From Acidovorax sp. FJL06 (GTDB lineage: Bacteria > Pseudomonadota > Gammaproteobacteria > Burkholderiales > Burkholderiaceae_C), in contig NZ_QAJR01000018.1 of assembly GCF_003852545.1 (NCBI RefSeq), forward strand, positions 1 through 64,000: DNA of 64,000 nucleotides, written 5' to 3'. This document shows, piece after piece, positions 6,629 through 14,669 of the stretch (positions within the stretch are counted from its first letter, which is position 1; each line of letters opens with the position of its first letter). The notes beneath the pieces are model-generated. The model was given only the letters and a program-made list of their open reading frames with translations, was not told where the DNA came from and searched no databases. A program made the translations under genes and the position numbers.

Positions 6629-7543
6629 CTACTTCAGCCGTTTGATCAGGCTCGACGTGTCCCAGCGGTTGCCGCCCATGTGCTGCACATCGGCATAGAA
6701 CTGGTCCACCAGCGCCGTCACCGGCACGCGCGAGCCGTTGCGCTTGGCTTCGTCGAGCACCAGGCCCAGGTCCTTGCGCATCCAGTCCACGGCAAAACCA
6801 AAGTCGAATTGGCCGTCCACCATGGTCTTGCCCCGGTTGTCCATCTGCCAGCTTTGCGCGGCGCCCTTGCCGATCACCTCCAACACCTGCTTCATGTCCA
6901 GCCCGGCGTTCTGACCAAAGGCCACGGCCTCGGACAGGCCCTGCACCAGGCCCGCGATGCAGATCTGGTTGACCATCTTGGCCAACTGGCCCGAGCCGCT
7001 CTCGCCCAGCAGCGTGAAGGCGCGCGAAAATGCCATGGCCACGGGCTGGGCGGTGCCGAAGGCGGCGGCATCACCGCCACACATCACCGTGAGCAGGCCG
7101 TTCTGCGCGCCGGCCTGGCCGCCGGACACGGGGGCATCCACAAACTGCAGGCCCAGCGCCTTGGCGGCGGCATACAGCTCGCGCGCTACCTCGGCCGACG
7201 CCGTGGTGTGGTCCACAAAAATGGCGTCGGGCTGCATGCCCGCAAAAGCGCCATCGGCCCCCAGCGTGACGGAGCGCAGGTCGTTGTCGTTGCCCACGCA
7301 GCAGAACACGATGTCGGCACCGGCCACCGCCTCGCGTGGCGTGGCCGCATGCTTTGGCGCCTTGGCGCTTGCGTATTCTGCGCACCACGCTACTGATTTT
7401 GTAGCTGTGCGGTTGTACACGGTGACCTCATGCCCCGCCAGCGCGAGGTGGCCGGCCATGGGGTAGCCCATCACCCCGAGGCCCAGGAAGGCGACCTTGC
7501 GGGAAGGGGTGGCGTCGTAGTTGCGGGGGTTGGTGCTTGGCAT
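6629..7543 (-). CDS. NAD(P)-dependent beta-hydroxyacid dehydrogenase (HIBADH/GarR family)
   Basis: 304 aa. The N-terminal Rossmann motif is FLGLGVMGYPMAGHLALAG (about residues 19-37). The substrate motif is DAPVSGGQAGAQNGLLTVM and the catalytic Lys sits in GQLAKMVNQ. The family oxidises 3-hydroxyisobutyrate or tartronate semialdehyde-type substrates. Which one is used here cannot be told. The stretch TATKSVAWC near residue 47 is coded by bases resembling the family A repeat (7385-7405), so a repeat fragment may have been absorbed. It stands alone between the dolP terminator and the pilU terminator. Confidence 0.85.
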   Translation of the reverse strand: MPSTNPRNYDATPSRKVAFLGLGVMGYPMAGHLALAGHEVTVYNRTATKSVAWCAEYASAKAPKHAATPREAVAGADIVFCCVGNDNDLRSVTLGADGAFAGMQPDAIFVDHTTASAEVARELYAAAKALGLQFVDAPVSGGQAGAQNGLLTVMCGGDAAAFGTAQPVAMAFSRAFTLLGESGSGQLAKMVNQICIAGLVQGLSEAVAFGQNAGLDMKQVLEVIGKGAAQSWQMDNRGKTMVDGQFDFGFAVDWMRKDLGLVLDEAKRNGSRVPVTALVDQFYADVQHMGGNRWDTSSLIKRLK

Positions 7544-7570
7544 GGCGGTAGGGGGTTAACGGGTTCGTGG

Positions 7571-7597
7571 AAATGAAAACCCGCCCAAGAGGGCGGG
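7571..7597 (-). terminator. Rho-independent terminator after pilU
   Basis: On the minus strand CCCGCCC, loop TCTT, GGGCGGG, then TTTTC. It lies between the pilU stop (7650) and the start of the next leftward gene (7543), so it ends the pilT/pilU group. Confidence 0.8.
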
Positions 7598-7649
7598 CGA
7601 AAAGGGGGGAACAGGGGCGACGGGGCTTGAAAACAGGGACGGGCCCCGG

Positions 7650-8786
7650 TCAAACAATCGCAAAGTGCTCGGTGCCCTGGGCCAGGTCGGGCGACTTGGC
7701 GCGCTGGCTGTTGAGCTTGATCTGCAGGCGCAGGTCGTTGAGCGAGTCGGCGTTGCGCAGCGCATCTTCGTAGCTGATCACATTGGCCTCGTACAGGTCG
7801 AACAGCGCCTGGTCGAAGGTCTGCATGCCCAGGTTGCGGCTCTTCTTCATGATCTCCTTGATCTCGGAGACCTCGCCCTTGAAGATCAGGTCGGAGATCA
7901 GCGGCGTGTTGAGCATGATCTCCACCGCCGCCGCGCGGCCCTTGCCGTCCTGCTTGGGGATGAGGCGCTGCGACACCATGGCGCGCAGGTTGAGCGACAG
8001 GTCCATCAGCAGCTGGGCGCGGCGCTCTTCTGGGAAGAAGTTGATGATCCGGTCCAGCGCCTGGTTGGCGCTGTTGGCGTGCAGCGTGGCCAGGCACAGG
8101 TGGCCGGTTTCGGCAAACGCCACGGCGTGTTCCATGGTTTCGCGGTCGCGGATTTCACCCATCAGGATCACGTCGGGCGCCTGGCGCAGCGTGTTCTTCA
8201 AGGCCGCTTCCCAGCTGTCGGTGTCCAGGCCCACTTCGCGCTGCGTGACCACGCAGTTCTTGTGCGGGTGCACGAATTCCACCGGGTCTTCCACCGTGAT
8301 GATGTGGCCGAAGGAGTTCTCGTTGCGCCAGTCCACCATGGCGGCCAGCGTGGTCGACTTGCCCGAGCCCGTGGCACCCACCAGGATGCACAGGCCGCGC
8401 TTGGTCATCGTCACTTCCTTGAGCACCTGGGGCACGCCCAGGCCATCGATGGTGGGCAGCGTGAGCGGAATGGTCCGCAGCACCATACCGACCTTGCCCT
8501 GCTGGATGAAGGCGTTGACGCGAAAGCGCCCGATGCCGGCGGGCGAGATGGCGAAGTTGCACTCCTTCGTGCGTTCAAAGTCGGCCACCTGCTTGTCGCT
8601 CATGATGGCGCGTGCGAGCGTGAGCGTGTGGGTGGGAGTGAGCGGCTGGGGCGACACCTTGGTCACCTTGCCATCGACCTTGATGGCCGGCGGAAACTCT
8701 GCCGTGATGAACAAATCGCTGCCATTGCGACTCACCATCAGCTTGAGCAGGTCATTGATGAATTTACTGGCCTGATCGCGTTCCAT
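7650..8786 (-). CDS. pilU: Type IV pilus retraction ATPase PilU
   Basis: 378 aa secretion ATPase of the PilT/VirB11 family. Walker A is GATGSGKST at 137-145. The Asp box TVEDPVEFVH is near 164-173, Walker B ILMGEIRD near 207-214, and the His box HLCLATLHAN near 229-238. The length and C-terminal extension past LNSQRAKS match PilU rather than PilT, and the PilT signature AIRNLI is absent. PilU works with PilT to power pilus retraction. ATG 8786 has GGGAG upstream. Downstream of pilT and a cyclic-nucleotide-binding gene on the same strand. Confidence 0.92.
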   Translation of the reverse strand: MERDQASKFINDLLKLMVSRNGSDLFITAEFPPAIKVDGKVTKVSPQPLTPTHTLTLARAIMSDKQVADFERTKECNFAISPAGIGRFRVNAFIQQGKVGMVLRTIPLTLPTIDGLGVPQVLKEVTMTKRGLCILVGATGSGKSTTLAAMVDWRNENSFGHIITVEDPVEFVHPHKNCVVTQREVGLDTDSWEAALKNTLRQAPDVILMGEIRDRETMEHAVAFAETGHLCLATLHANSANQALDRIINFFPEERRAQLLMDLSLNLRAMVSQRLIPKQDGKGRAAAVEIMLNTPLISDLIFKGEVSEIKEIMKKSRNLGMQTFDQALFDLYEANVISYEDALRNADSLNDLRLQIKLNSQRAKSPDLAQGTEHFAIV

Positions 8787-8853
8787 CAGAATTTCTCCCG
8801 GGGGTGGTCGTCGTCTGTCGGACGGTCATGGGTCTTGGTCTTGTACTGCTGCA

Positions 8854-9489
8854 TCACTTCTGGTTGTCGCTCAGGCGTGCGCTCACCACGCGCAGGCGCA
8901 GGGACAGCTTGCGCGCCAGCAGTGCAATCAGGCTGGCGGCGAGCTGCGGGTCTTTGGTCATCATGTCGTCCATGCCCTCAGCCGAGAGCACGGCGATCTC
9001 GCAGTCAGTGAGCGTGGTGCAGGCCGAAAAGCGGATGCCGCTGTCCAGCAGCGACATCTCGCCCAGGATGTCCCCGGGCCGGGTCTCGGCCAGGCGCAAC
9101 TGCTCGCCCCAGGGCTGCACGCGGTCCACGGCAATGGTACCCGTGAGCAGCACCACCATGAAGTTGCCGTACTCGTCCTGGCGGATCACGTCGCGGTTGG
9201 ACGGGATGGCGGCAAATTCAAAAAAGCGCTCCATGCGCTCCACGGCGTCCTTGTCCAGGTGCGCCATGTACTTGTCCTTGGCCCACAGGCCCTGCAGCAG
9301 CTTGCCGCCCCGGCTGGTGGGCAGGCGCTTGGCACCCACCTCGACGGCGCGGGCCTCCCAGGGCACCAACATGGATTCGTCCACGCCCTGGCCCGCGAAC
9401 GCGGTGGAGAACAGCACGGAATCCGTGTGGTCTTCCCCCGCCTTGCCACTGCGGGTTTTCATTTTCAGAAGGCTCAGAATGCCTTTCAT
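8854..9489 (-). CDS. Cyclic-nucleotide-binding (cNMP/CAP_ED) domain protein without HTH
   Basis: 211 aa. The C-terminal two thirds form a CRP-type cyclic-nucleotide-binding beta-roll: FFEFAAIPSNRDVIRQDEYG, VVLLTGTIAVDRV, the phosphate-binding-cassette-like RPGDILGEMSLLDSG, then a C-helix (LIALLARKLSLRLRVV). No helix-turn-helix follows, so it is not a transcription factor of CRP type. The N-terminal 70 residues have no recognised domain. It sits between pilT and pilU, co-directional with both. A role in nucleotide control of pilus retraction is an inference from position only. Start ATG 9489 has GGAG 7 bases upstream. Confidence 0.8.
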   Translation of the reverse strand: MKGILSLLKMKTRSGKAGEDHTDSVLFSTAFAGQGVDESMLVPWEARAVEVGAKRLPTSRGGKLLQGLWAKDKYMAHLDKDAVERMERFFEFAAIPSNRDVIRQDEYGNFMVVLLTGTIAVDRVQPWGEQLRLAETRPGDILGEMSLLDSGIRFSACTTLTDCEIAVLSAEGMDDMMTKDPQLAASLIALLARKLSLRLRVVSARLSDNQK

Positions 9490-9545
9490 ATTGCGCTCCA
9501 GGTTGCGGCGCCCACGGGGGCCGCCAGGTCATGGGGTGTGCCGTG

Positions 9546-10589
9546 TCAGCCCGGGAAGTTCTCGGGGATCTTGGCCTTGGCGCGGGCCTCGGCCGGGCTG
9601 ATGATGTTGCGCCGCACGAGGTCGGTGAGGTTTTGGTCCAGCGTCTGCATGCCCACACTGTTGCTGGTCTGGATGGTGGAGTACATCTGCGCCACCTTGG
9701 CCTCGCGGATCAGGTTGCGGATGGCGCTGGTGCCCAGCATGATCTCGTGCGCAGCCACGCGGCCCGAGCCGTCCTTGGTCTTGCACAGCGTCTGCGAAAT
9801 CACGGCCTGCAGCGATTCGGAGAGCATGGCGCGGACCATTTCCTTTTCTTCGGCGGGGAACACGTCGATGATCCGGTCGATGGTCTTGGCGGCGCTGGAG
9901 GTGTGCAGCGTGCCGAACACCAAGTGGCCCGTTTCAGCGGCCGTCATGGCCAGGCGGATGGTCTCCAGGTCGCGCATTTCGCCCACCAGGATCGCGTCCG
10001 GGTCTTCGCGCAGTGCGGATTTGAGCGCGGCCGCGAACGACAGCGTCATCGGGCCGACTTCGCGCTGATTGATCAGGCACTTCTTGGATTCATGCACGAA
10101 CTCGATCGGGTCCTCCACCGTGAGGATGTGGCCGTATTCCGATTCGTTGAGGTAGTTGACCATGGCGGCCAGCGTGGTGGACTTGCCCGAGCCCGTGGGG
10201 CCCGTCACCAGCACCAGGCCACGTGGCTTCAGGGCCAGGTCGCCGAAGATCTTGGGCGCGTTGAGCTGTTCCAGCGTGAGGATCTTGCTCGGAATCGTGC
10301 GGAACACGGCAGCCGCGCCCCGGTTCTGGTTGAAAGCGTTGACGCGGAAACGCGCCAGGCCTTCGATCTCGAACGAGAAGTCGACCTCCAGGAACTCTTC
10401 GTAGGTCTTGCGCTGCGAGTCGCTCATGATGTCGTACACCATGGCGTGCACCGTCTTGTGGTCGAGGGCATCGACGTTGATGCGCCGCACGTCGCCATGG
10501 ACCCGGATCATGGGCGGCAGACCGGCGGAAAGGTGCAGGTCGGAGGCCTTGTTCTTGACGCTGAACGCGAGCAATTGGGTAATGTCCAC
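9546..10589 (-). CDS. pilT: Type IV pilus twitching-motility ATPase PilT
   Basis: 347 aa, the normal PilT length. Walker A GPTGSGKST at 130-138, Asp box TVEDPIEFVH, Walker B ILVGEMRD, His box HLVFGTLHT, and the PilT-specific AIRNLIREAK near residue 287, needed for retraction. N-terminal PAS-like part with SDLHLSAGLPP. PilT hydrolyses ATP at the cytoplasmic base of the pilus to depolymerise pilin. The start is GTG at 10589 with AGAGGGA upstream. The divergent yggS starts only 37 bases away, the usual arrangement in proteobacteria. Confidence 0.95.
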   Translation of the reverse strand: MDITQLLAFSVKNKASDLHLSAGLPPMIRVHGDVRRINVDALDHKTVHAMVYDIMSDSQRKTYEEFLEVDFSFEIEGLARFRVNAFNQNRGAAAVFRTIPSKILTLEQLNAPKIFGDLALKPRGLVLVTGPTGSGKSTTLAAMVNYLNESEYGHILTVEDPIEFVHESKKCLINQREVGPMTLSFAAALKSALREDPDAILVGEMRDLETIRLAMTAAETGHLVFGTLHTSSAAKTIDRIIDVFPAEEKEMVRAMLSESLQAVISQTLCKTKDGSGRVAAHEIMLGTSAIRNLIREAKVAQMYSTIQTSNSVGMQTLDQNLTDLVRRNIISPAEARAKAKIPENFPG

Positions 10590-10626
10590 GGAGTCCCTCT
10601 ATCGTTTGGTACGCTTGCCAAACATT

Positions 10627-11346
10627 ATGACCACGATTGCTAACAACCTCCAACAGGTTCTGGGCAGGATGGCGCAGGCGTGCCAGGCCGCTGGACGCGC
10701 CCCCGCCAGCGTCGGCCTGCTGGCCGTTTCCAAGACTTTTGGTGCCGATGCCGTGCTGGAGGCCGTGGCCGCCGGCCAGCGCGCCTTTGGTGAAAACTAC
10801 ATCCAGGAAGGCGTGGACAAGATCGCAGCAGTGCGGACTGCCTTGCCCGATGTGGCGCTGCAGTGGCACTGCATCGGTCCCATCCAGAGCAACAAGACCC
10901 GCCCCGTGGCCGAGCACTTCGACTGGGTGCACACGGTGGACCGCCTCAAGATCGCCGAACGCCTGTCGGCCCAGCGCCCCGAGCACCTGCCGCCGCTGCA
11001 CATATGTATCCAGGTCAACATCGACGGCGGCCCCACCAAGTCGGGCGTGGCGCCCGCCGATGCGCTGGCGCTGGCGCGGGCTGTCGCAAAACTGCCACGG
11101 CTGGTGGCGCGGGGGCTCATGGCCATCCCCGACCATGCTCCTGAATTTGAAGCGCAGCTGGCAATCCACATAAGCGCCAGAGGGCTTTTTGACCAAATTG
11201 CTGCGTTGAAGGAGCCAGGCCTGGCGCAGTTCGACACCTTGTCCTTGGGCATGACGGCCGACCTGGAAGCCGCCATCCAGGCGGGCAGCACGCTGGTGCG
11301 TGTGGGCACCGGCATCTTTGGCGGTCGGACCTACCCCACCGCCTGA
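10627..11346 (+). CDS. yggS: PLP homeostasis protein (YggS/PROSC family)
   Basis: 239 aa PLP-binding TIM-barrel protein without known catalytic activity, involved in keeping free pyridoxal phosphate in balance. PLP Lys36 lies in LLAVSKTFGAD. Other family motifs: FGENYIQEG, WHCIGPIQSNKTR, VNIDGGPTKSG, DTLSLGMTADLEAAI and VRVGTGIFGGR. The segment EFEAQLAIHISARGL is coded by DNA resembling the family A repeat (11138-11196) but keeps the frame and helix. Divergent from pilT, a conserved linkage. Confidence 0.93.
   Translation: MTTIANNLQQVLGRMAQACQAAGRAPASVGLLAVSKTFGADAVLEAVAAGQRAFGENYIQEGVDKIAAVRTALPDVALQWHCIGPIQSNKTRPVAEHFDWVHTVDRLKIAERLSAQRPEHLPPLHICIQVNIDGGPTKSGVAPADALALARAVAKLPRLVARGLMAIPDHAPEFEAQLAIHISARGLFDQIAALKEPGLAQFDTLSLGMTADLEAAIQAGSTLVRVGTGIFGGRTYPTA
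11138..11196. repeat. Family A repeat-like segment inside yggS
   Basis: Contains CAGCTGGCAATCCACATAAGCGCCAGAGGG-like sequence, similar to family A. It is in frame and in a helix region of YggS that tolerates variation. Confidence 0.4.
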
Positions 11347-11360
11347 CAGCCTGCGGCGTT

Positions 11361-12431
11361 TCAGCCCGGCAGTGTGAAGCGTGCCACGCAGTCGAGCGTG
11401 GTTTTCACATCGGCTTCGTTGACATCCAGGTGCGCCACCCAGCGCAGCCGGGTGGCGCCGCCATAGAGGCTGCTGGTCACGCGCACGCCGTTCTGCGCCA
11501 GCCAGGCCGTGAAGGCCGGGGCCACATCCGCATGCAGATCGGTGAACAGGATGTTGGTCTGCCAGGGCAACACCGTGATGCGGCCCTGCAGCACGGGGTG
11601 GCTGCGGTTGGCTTCGCCCAGGCCCTGCGCCAGGCGGTCCAGGTTCGCATGGTCATCGGCCAGGCGGCGCACATGGTGGTCCAGCGCATGGTGGCCCGCA
11701 GCGGCCAGCACCCCAGCCTGGCGCATGCCGCCGCCCAGGATCTTGCGGGTGCGGCGGGCCTGCCGGATGAAGTCGCGCGAGCCCAGCACCAGCGAGCCCA
11801 CAGGTGCGCCCAGGCCCTTGCTCAGGCACAGCGATGCGGAGTCGAAATGGCGGCAGAGCGCACGCGCCTCGTCGTACACATCGGTGCCGTGGCGCGCGGC
11901 ATTGGCCGTGGCGGCGTTGAACATGCGCGCGCCGTCCAGGTGCATCGCCAGTCCCCGGCTGCGCGCCAGCTGGGCCACCTCGGTGATGTAGGCGGGCGGC
12001 AGCACCTGGCCGCCGGTCGTGTTCTCCAGCACCACGAGCCGGGTGCGCGCAAAGTGCGGGTCATCCGGCTTGATGGCGGCGGCAATGTCGGCCACGCGCA
12101 GCGTGCCGTCAGGCTGGGTCTCGATGGGTTGCGGCTGGATGGAGCCCAGCACCGCCATGCCCCCCGCCTCCCAGCGGTAGGTGTGCCAGCTCTGGCCCAC
12201 GATGGCCTCGTCGCCGCGCTGGCAGTGGCCCCACAGCGCAATCAGGTTGGTCTGCGTGCCCGAGGGGGCGAACAACGCCGCCTCAAAACCGAGCAACTCG
12301 GCCGCATGCTCCTGCAGCGCGTTCACCGAAGGGTCGTCGGCAAACACATCATCGCCCAGCGGGGCCTTGAACATGGCCTCGCGCATGGCGGGCGTGGGCT
12401 GGGTGACGGTGTCGCTGCGAAAGTCAGGCAT
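11361..12431 (-). CDS. ltaE: Low-specificity L-threonine aldolase
   Basis: 356 aa PLP enzyme that cleaves threonine and allo-threonine to glycine and acetaldehyde. Motifs: N-terminal DFRSDTVTQPTPAMR, FAPSGTQTN, the Asp in AMHLDGARM that contacts PLP, the Schiff-base Lys (about 205) in LCLSKGLGAPVGS, and GGGMRQAG. Start at MPDF (12431) is preferred to the upstream ATG because AAGGA lies about 8 bases before it and family members begin there. It is convergent with yggS with a 14-base gap. Confidence 0.92.
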   Translation of the reverse strand: MPDFRSDTVTQPTPAMREAMFKAPLGDDVFADDPSVNALQEHAAELLGFEAALFAPSGTQTNLIALWGHCQRGDEAIVGQSWHTYRWEAGGMAVLGSIQPQPIETQPDGTLRVADIAAAIKPDDPHFARTRLVVLENTTGGQVLPPAYITEVAQLARSRGLAMHLDGARMFNAATANAARHGTDVYDEARALCRHFDSASLCLSKGLGAPVGSLVLGSRDFIRQARRTRKILGGGMRQAGVLAAAGHHALDHHVRRLADDHANLDRLAQGLGEANRSHPVLQGRITVLPWQTNILFTDLHADVAPAFTAWLAQNGVRVTSSLYGGATRLRWVAHLDVNEADVKTTLDCVARFTLPG

Positions 12432-12539
12432 GGGCGCGGTCCTTGTGGGTCGGGTCAATGAAGGCAATGACCGGCGATGTTAGCGATGGCTGGTGACGGC
12501 CGCCGCTGCAGGGGATAGGCGCACCCGGTGGCTTTGTCG

Positions 12540-13790
12540 TTAGGGCCTCGTCATCTTGCAGTCGGTGCCTTGCGCCAGCTCGTTGCCGGTGTAGGCCGCA
12601 TCGGTGCGAAAGCCATAGTTCGTGCCTTCCCAGCCCACCTTCACGGCCTTGCCGTCCACCGGCGCGATGGTGTTGACCACCTGGGGCAGCAGCAGCTGGT
12701 GGTCTTCGCCGCGCATGCGCACGGGGCCCACCACCGAGTCGAGCGTGAGGTCTTCCAGCGCACGGGCCACCTTCACCGGGTCGGTGGACTGGGCCTTGTT
12801 GATGGCCGCCGCCAGAAAGCGCGGCGTCATCTCGATGCGCGGCGCAAGGAAGTCCTTGCCCGTCTTGGCCTGGTAGGTCTTGGCCAGTGCATCCACCTTG
12901 GGGGTGTCGGCTTGGCCGGGGTGCCATTCGGCCACCCAGGTCAGCTGGCCCTGCTTGGCCTGCGACACGGCCAGCACCGTGCCCGGGATGGAGCCCGCGC
13001 TGTGGTTGAAGTAGCGCAGGTTGTAGCCCGCGTCGCCCGCAGCCTTGAGCAGCAGCGTCATGTCCTGTCCCCAGTTGCCGCTGATGACCGAATCGGCCTC
13101 GCTGCTCTTGACCTTGGCGAGATAGGGCGCGAAGTCCTTCACGCGGCCGATGGGGTGCAGCGCCTCGCCCACAAACTGGATGTCGGGCCGCGCCAGGCCC
13201 ACCATCTCGCGGCCATAGTGCGCCCACTGCTTGCCGTGGGCGTAGTCCTGGTTCAGCAGGTACACCTTCTTGATGTCCGGCTGCTTCTTGATGTAGTTGG
13301 CAATCGCCTTCATCTTCATGGCCGTGTTGGCCTCGAACTGGAAGTGCCAGAAGTTGCAGGCCTTGCCCGTGAGCTCAGGGTCGATGGAGGAGTGGTTGAG
13401 CACCAGGATCTCTTTGCCCGGGTTGCGCTGGTTGTGGCGTGCCGCCGCCTGCACCAGTGCGGTGACCACCGACGAGCCCGAGCCGCCCGTCACGATGGCC
13501 TTGGCCCCCTGGTCGATGGCGGCCTGCAGCGCGCTCTGGCTCTCCTGCGCCGAGAGTTTGCTGTCGAACTGCAGCAGCTGCAGCTTGGTGCCCTTGAGCA
13601 CGCCGCCCTTGGCGTTGATGTCCTCGATGGCGTACTGCGTGTGCGTGAGCATCAGCTCACCCACGTTGGCAAACGGGCCCGAGAGCGGGTCGATGTAGGC
13701 GACCTTGAAGGTCTTCTGCGCGCTGGCGGTCGTGCCGATCAGCAGGGCCGCCGCTGCGGCCAGCGGGGTAAGGAATGCGGTCTTTTTCAT
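12540..13790 (-). CDS. Branched-chain amino-acid-type ABC transporter substrate-binding protein
   Basis: 416 aa periplasmic protein of the Leu/Ile/Val-binding (LivJ, Peripla_BP_6) family. Signal peptide MKKTAFLTPLAAAAALLIGTTASA, then KVAYIDPLSGPFANVG, GAKAIVTGGSGSSV, and a C-terminal YTGNELAQGTDCKM. Ligand unknown. In this order members often bind aromatic or fatty-acid derivatives, and the neighbouring acyl-CoA ligase would fit. That is inference. No permease or ATPase genes are next to it. The correct start is 13790. Further upstream codons are antisense to the TetR gene. Confidence 0.88.
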   Translation of the reverse strand: MKKTAFLTPLAAAAALLIGTTASAQKTFKVAYIDPLSGPFANVGELMLTHTQYAIEDINAKGGVLKGTKLQLLQFDSKLSAQESQSALQAAIDQGAKAIVTGGSGSSVVTALVQAAARHNQRNPGKEILVLNHSSIDPELTGKACNFWHFQFEANTAMKMKAIANYIKKQPDIKKVYLLNQDYAHGKQWAHYGREMVGLARPDIQFVGEALHPIGRVKDFAPYLAKVKSSEADSVISGNWGQDMTLLLKAAGDAGYNLRYFNHSAGSIPGTVLAVSQAKQGQLTWVAEWHPGQADTPKVDALAKTYQAKTGKDFLAPRIEMTPRFLAAAINKAQSTDPVKVARALEDLTLDSVVGPVRMRGEDHQLLLPQVVNTIAPVDGKAVKVGWEGTNYGFRTDAAYTGNELAQGTDCKMTRP

Positions 13791-13863
13791 GGTGCTCTTG
13801 TCTCCTGTGGTGATGGGGCTTGTCCTGTGTTCCGCCGCGCGCCGTTGCGTGTCGTGCAGCGCG

Positions 13864-14514
13864 CTATGCCGCGCTCCGCTTGCGGGTGCGCCGCAGCCCG
13901 AGCACGCGCCAGGCCAGTTGTGCCAGCTCCCGCGCCACCGCGTCCTGCGACAGGCGGCCATCCGGGCGGTACCAGTTGTAGAGAAAGCCGGGCAGGCTGC
14001 AGGCGGCCAGCGCGGTGATCTTGGTGTCGTTGAATTCGAACATGCCGTCGTTGCGGCCCTGTTCGAGCAGTGCGCACAGCCGGTCGTAGAAGTGGTTGGC
14101 CAAGTCCTTTTGCGCTGCCAGGTATTCAGGCCGGTACACCTGCGGTTCGCGGTACGGGAAGAAGGCCGATGGATGGTGCTCCAGCGTGGCGCGGATCAGC
14201 CGCTCGATGCCCTCGGTCACCTTTACATGCGCGGACCGGTCGTCGTCTGCCGCAAAGTCCATCGCGGTAAAGCACGCCACGGCAGGCGCCCAGGACAGGG
14301 TCTCGAAGATCTCCTGCTTGTTGCGGAAGTAGTAGTACACAAAGGGCTTGGTCACGCCCAGCTGCTGCACGATCTGCTCGATGGTGGTGTTGGCGTAGCC
14401 CTGCGCATCGAACAGCGCCTCGGCTGCACGCAGGATGCGTTCGCGCTTCTCGTCCGACCCGGCCGTGGCGGCCTTCTGGCGGCCGCTGGCCTGCACGGGG
14501 GGCTGCTGGTTCAT
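13864..14514 (-). CDS. TetR/AcrR-family transcriptional regulator
   Basis: 216 aa. N-terminal TetR helix-turn-helix: RERILRAAEALFDAQGY, TTIEQIVQQLGVTKPFVYYYFRNKQEIF (residues about 24-68). The C-terminal ligand domain contains FLYNWYRPDGRLSQDAVA, typical of TetR proteins that sense acyl-CoA or aromatic compounds (TetR_C). It is divergent from the acyl-CoA ligase, with an operator-like palindrome in the gap, and starts 73 bases before the co-directional substrate-binding gene. It probably controls both. ATG 14514 has AAAGGA upstream. Confidence 0.88.
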   Translation of the reverse strand: MNQQPPVQASGRQKAATAGSDEKRERILRAAEALFDAQGYANTTIEQIVQQLGVTKPFVYYYFRNKQEIFETLSWAPAVACFTAMDFAADDDRSAHVKVTEGIERLIRATLEHHPSAFFPYREPQVYRPEYLAAQKDLANHFYDRLCALLEQGRNDGMFEFNDTKITALAACSLPGFLYNWYRPDGRLSQDAVARELAQLAWRVLGLRRTRKRSAA

Positions 14515-14540
14515 CGGTGTCCTTTGCGCGACGTTGAAGT

Positions 14541-14577
14541 TATACCCATGGGTAGCATTGTTCTACCGAGCGGTATA
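14541..14577. promoter_or_regulatory. Probable TetR operator between regulator and acyl-CoA ligase genes
   Basis: TATACCCATGGGTAG (14541-14555), 7-base spacer, CTACCGAGCGGTATA (14563-14577). Eleven of fifteen arm positions are complementary, including TATACC and GGTAG in both arms. It is centred in the divergent gap. Confidence 0.7.
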
Positions 14578-14669
14578 TATTGGCAAGACGCTGGCGGGTG
14601 CGGCCACCCAGAGAAAACCCTGAGTGGCCGCCAAGAACCAGCGATTCCAGACACCTCGGAGACAACGCC

